A stretch of 64,000 nucleotides of DNA from Rhodobacter aestuarii. GTDB taxonomy: Bacteria > Pseudomonadota > Alphaproteobacteria > Rhodobacterales > Rhodobacteraceae. Position numbers and translations under genes: made by a program. The first letter of the stretch is position 1, and every line of letters starts with the position of its first letter. Under the pieces are notes generated by a model that was not told where the DNA came from, searched no databases, and saw only the letters and a list, made by a program, of their open reading frames with translations. This document shows, piece by piece, positions 61,302-64,000 of this stretch. Location of the stretch: the NCBI RefSeq assembly GCF_900156655.1, contig NZ_FTOG01000002.1:310001-374000 (forward strand). The letters are read 5' to 3'.

Positions 61302-62194
61302 GTGTGGAGCAAAACATCGGCAAGGGCATTTGGCTGATGGTGGTCACCACCTTCATCTTTGCCATGCAAGACGGGATCTCGCGCCACCTCGCGGGGACGT
61401 ACAACGTCTATATGGTGATCACGATCCGCTATTGGTTCTTTGCGCTTTTCACGCTTAGCGTCGCGGCGCGGTCCGAAGGGGGCTTGGTGCGCGCGCTTTA
61501 TAGCCGCCAGCCCTTGATGCAAATTTTCCGCTCGCTGGTGTTGGTGGCAGAGATCGTCATCATGATCCAAGCCTTCGTGATCTTGGGGCTGGTCGAAAGC
61601 CATGCGGTCTTTGCCTCATACCCGCTTTTGGTCGCCGCGCTTTCCGGCCCGGTTTTGGGTGAAAAGGTTGGCTGGCGCCGCTGGATGGCCATTGGCATTG
61701 GTTTCACCGGGATTGTGATCATTTTGGAACCCGGCTTTGGGGTCTTTAAGCCCGAGGCGGTGATCCCCCTCGTCTGTGCACTGCTCTTTGCGCTTTATTC
61801 GCTGCTCACCCGCTTTGCCGCGCGCAAAGATGCCGCCGCAGTCTCGTTTTACTGGACCGGGCTTGTGGGTGCGGTGGTGATGACCCCGTTCGGGATTTGG
61901 TTTTGGGAACCGATGATCTTTGCCGATTGGCTTTGGATGGCGGCGCTGTGCATTACCGCAGTCACTGCGCATTTCCTGCTGATCCGCGCCTATGAGGTGG
62001 CAGAGGCTTCGGCGATCCAGCCCTTCGCCTATTTGCAACTGGTCTGGGCCTCGGCGCTGGGGATTTTGGTCTTTAATGACACGTTGCGCCCCAATGTGGC
62101 GCTTGGGGCGGGCGTGGTGGTTTGCGCCGGGCTCTTCACGCTTTGGCGCACACGGGCCCACGCCAAGGCAAAATTGGAAGCGCGCGCGGGTTAG
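61298..62194 (+). CDS. DMT superfamily (EamA) transporter
   Basis: A 298-residue membrane protein with about ten hydrophobic helices in two EamA repeats. Family features include MQDGISRHLAG at the start, VFASYPLLVAALSGPVLGEKVGWRRW, and EASAIQPFAYLQLVWASALGILVF near the C-terminus. Substrate unknown. It overlaps mnmD by 4 bases (ATGA) and its end overlaps the convergent lytic transglycosylase stop by 4 bases. Confidence 0.88.
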   Translation: MSVEQNIGKGIWLMVVTTFIFAMQDGISRHLAGTYNVYMVITIRYWFFALFTLSVAARSEGGLVRALYSRQPLMQIFRSLVLVAEIVIMIQAFVILGLVESHAVFASYPLLVAALSGPVLGEKVGWRRWMAIGIGFTGIVIILEPGFGVFKPEAVIPLVCALLFALYSLLTRFAARKDAAAVSFYWTGLVGAVVMTPFGIWFWEPMIFADWLWMAALCITAVTAHFLLIRAYEVAEASAIQPFAYLQLVWASALGILVFNDTLRPNVALGAGVVVCAGLFTLWRTRAHAKAKLEARAG

Positions 62195-64000
62195 CGCCCG
62201 CGCAACTCATCCGTGAACCGCAGCACCCCGGCATCGGGGCGGCCCAACCGCGCGCGATAAATGGGCAGGCTTTCCGCCACCCGCATCACATAGGTCCGCG
62301 TTTCGTCAAAAGGGATCATCTCGACCCAATCGACCACATCGACCGAAGGGTTGCGCGGATCGCCGCGTTCTTCGATCCAGCGGCGCGGGCGGCCCGGCCC
62401 GGCATTATAGCCAGAGGCCACCAACACAGGTGAGGCGCCAAATTCCTCCTCCAGCACCGCCAGATAGGCCGCACCGAGTTGCACATTATAGCTTGGGTCC
62501 GAGGTCAGGCGAGAAAGCTCATAGGGCACGCCCTCGCGCTCGGCCATCATCTTCGCGGTGCCCGGCATCAACTGCATCATCCCGCGCGCGCCGACATAGC
62601 TGACCACCACCGGGTCAAATTCGCTTTCGCGCCGCGCGATCGACAGCGCCAATTCCTCGCGCACCTCCAGCTTCTCGGGATGCAATTCCGGCACCGGATG
62701 ATAGGCGCGCACCAAAACCTGCCCCGCATAGGCCGCGCGCTTACCAAGGCTCAGCATCAAATGCGGGTTGCCCCATTCCTCAGCCAGCTTGGCCAAGGGC
62801 GCGATCTGCGCCGTGGGCAGGCTTTCTTCCAGATGCAGAATGAACCGCTCGGCCAGCGCGGTATCTCCTGCCTGATGCAGCAAGAGCGCAGCCTGAAACA
62901 CTGGTGACCCGGTAAAACTTTCGCCGCGCCAATCCGGCAAAGGGGGCGCTGCAGCAAAGCGGGCATCAAGCGGCACGCCCGCGCGTTCGGCACACAAAAG
63001 CCCGTAATAGGCGGTTTGATGGCGCGCGCCCTCAGCATAGGCGCGCTGCGCATCGCCCGTGCGCCCCAAAGCCTCGAGCGCACGACCACGCCAGTAATCG
63101 GCCCGCGATTGCGAGATCGGGCTCGAAACCCCAGCTTCGACCGTTTCAAAATGCGTAAGCGCAGTCGGCGCGTCGCCCAATTTCAGCGCGGCATAGCCCG
63201 CAAGCCATTCCAACTCGGCCCAATCGCCGCCGCCTTGCGGCAAACGATGTCGCGCAGCGAGTTTGTAAGCCAACCGTGCATCGCCTGCCCGCAGGAAAAA
63301 CCGCGTAAGCCGCGACCGCAGATCGGCCCAAAGCGCCGGGTCACCCAGTTTGTCAGCATCGGTAGAAAACTCCAGCATCAGATCGGCGGCGGGCACCTCC
63401 AGATCATTGCGCCAGCGCCACCACGCCCGGTCGAGCGCGAGACCATAAGACCCGCTCATCCGCTCGGGTACCGCCGCAACCAGATCATCCACCCCCGCCT
63501 CGCGCGCTTGCAGCGCAATCCGAGCCGCCGCCACGGCGCGCGTGCCGGGGCTTACAAGGTCCAGCATTGCGCGGGCCTGATCGAGCTTACCAGCCTCCAA
63601 AAGCATCTGCATCCGCCCGCCATGATGCGGGGCGACGAGCTCCGGGTAACGCGCCAGAAAATCGGCCTGCTCTTGCGGGTTGAGATCAAGGCTGCGCCAT
63701 GCGGCTTCCGCCACGCTGGCCGCTTTTGCAGAATTGCCCTGCGCCAGATGCGCCGCCACCAGCGCCAGCGCGCCCGTTCCCGTTTGCGGTGCCATCGTCG
63801 CGAAATAGGAAATCACCTGTGCAGGCGGCACACCCTCCAGCGTCGCCTCGCCCTTTTCGTGCAACAGCGGCATCCCCGGCCAAGCAGCGCGGCGGGTGGT
63901 GAAATCCGCGTAATCGGCAAAGCGCCCCGCGCCCGCGCGCAGCCGCTGCCATTCAATGATATCAAAAGCGAGCGGCCCAGATGCCCGCGCCTCTGCCGCC
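62191..64000 (-). CDS. Soluble lytic murein transglycosylase (N-terminus beyond window)
   Basis: The frame runs from the stop at 62191 through the right edge of the window, so the N-terminus is missing (at least 602 codons are seen). A long helical superhelix region of TPR-like repeats is followed by the C-terminal SLT domain: SIARRESEFDP with the catalytic Glu, ARGMMQLMPGTAK, NVQLGAAYLAVL and SGYNAGPGRPRRW. It cleaves glycan strands of peptidoglycan in the periplasm. The domain order matches Slt70-type enzymes. Confidence 0.92.
   Translation of the reverse strand, partial: AAEARASGPLAFDIIEWQRLRAGAGRFADYADFTTRRAAWPGMPLLHEKGEATLEGVPPAQVISYFATMAPQTGTGALALVAAHLAQGNSAKAASVAEAAWRSLDLNPQEQADFLARYPELVAPHHGGRMQMLLEAGKLDQARAMLDLVSPGTRAVAAARIALQAREAGVDDLVAAVPERMSGSYGLALDRAWWRWRNDLEVPAADLMLEFSTDADKLGDPALWADLRSRLTRFFLRAGDARLAYKLAARHRLPQGGGDWAELEWLAGYAALKLGDAPTALTHFETVEAGVSSPISQSRADYWRGRALEALGRTGDAQRAYAEGARHQTAYYGLLCAERAGVPLDARFAAAPPLPDWRGESFTGSPVFQAALLLHQAGDTALAERFILHLEESLPTAQIAPLAKLAEEWGNPHLMLSLGKRAAYAGQVLVRAYHPVPELHPEKLEVREELALSIARRESEFDPVVVSYVGARGMMQLMPGTAKMMAEREGVPYELSRLTSDPSYNVQLGAAYLAVLEEEFGASPVLVASGYNAGPGRPRRWIEERGDPRNPSVDVVDWVEMIPFDETRTYVMRVAESLPIYRARLGRPDAGVLRFTDELRGR

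Noticed and set aside
1-64000. tRNA, rRNA, CRISPR, insertion sequences, prophage genes
   Set aside because: The intergenic gaps are short and I found no cloverleaf-like sequence, no repeated spacers, no transposase or integrase motifs.

Overview
The window is about 64 kb of GC-rich, gene-dense bacterial chromosome with short intergenic gaps. Protein similarities point throughout to the Alphaproteobacteria, order Rhodobacterales. Indicators are a split BioMNY biotin ECF transporter, an FdsGBA-FdhD-FdsD formate dehydrogenase whose catalytic Cys386 numbering matches the enzyme known from Rhodobacter capsulatus, HspQ, CnoX with a CGPC centre, and a pyrB-pyrC operon. I do not name a genus. No rRNA, tRNA, CRISPR array, insertion sequence or phage gene was seen.

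Layout. (1) 1-14.5 kb: housekeeping genes: end of an aldehyde dehydrogenase, xth, cnoX, a Lon-substrate-domain protein, a Trm112-like protein, a UbiH-family hydroxylase, an amidase, a DapC-like aminotransferase, ftsK, lolA, a lysozyme-fold lipoprotein, hspQ, a STAS/anti-sigma pair, a pseudouridine synthase and a bile-acid/sodium symporter homologue. (2) 14.5-28.1 kb: the most distinctive region, on the minus strand. It encodes a complete biotin-dependent, sodium-pump-type malonate decarboxylase (mad) system: prosthetic-group synthesis (mdcB, mdcG), membrane decarboxylase MadB, a 37-residue membrane protein, a dedicated biotin ligase, MadA, acyl carrier MadE, carboxyltransferase MadC/MadD, ligase MadH, biotin carrier MadF and transporter MadL/MadM, followed by the biotin uptake genes bioM, bioN and bioY. 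Upstream, in the same direction, is a HutP-family RNA-binding antiterminator gene. Two intrinsic terminators lie between it and the operon, which is the arrangement of hutP and hutH in Bacillus. (3) 28-34.5 kb: yqgE, a DsbD-alpha-like secreted protein and an RND efflux pair. (4) 34.6-39.6 kb: a uracil-DNA glycosylase homologue, then pyrB, two membrane proteins, pyrC (metal ligands missing) and plsY. (5) 39.6-46.4 kb: a DUF805 protein, gshA, rsmE, ubiA and an OmpA/BON envelope protein. (6) 46.4-52.3 kb: the NAD-dependent molybdenum formate dehydrogenase operon. (7) 52.3-64 kb: an S49 peptidase, a zinc-ribbon mini-protein, a Ca/Na antiporter, uvrC, a lysine 2,3-aminomutase homologue, pgsA, moaD, moaE, an FAD oxidoreductase divergent from mnmD, a DMT transporter and a truncated soluble lytic transglycosylase.

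How region 2 would work (inference from the families): MadLM imports malonate. MadA moves it onto the MadE thiol in exchange for acetate. MadC/MadD pass the carboxyl group to biotin on MadF. MadB releases CO2 while exporting Na+. MdcB and MdcG build and attach the phosphoribosyl-dephospho-CoA group, MadH acetylates it, BirA biotinylates MadF, and BioMNY supplies biotin. The HutP homologue is placed to control read-through into the operon. No DNA-binding regulator for malonate is visible, so an RNA-based switch is the main hypothesis.
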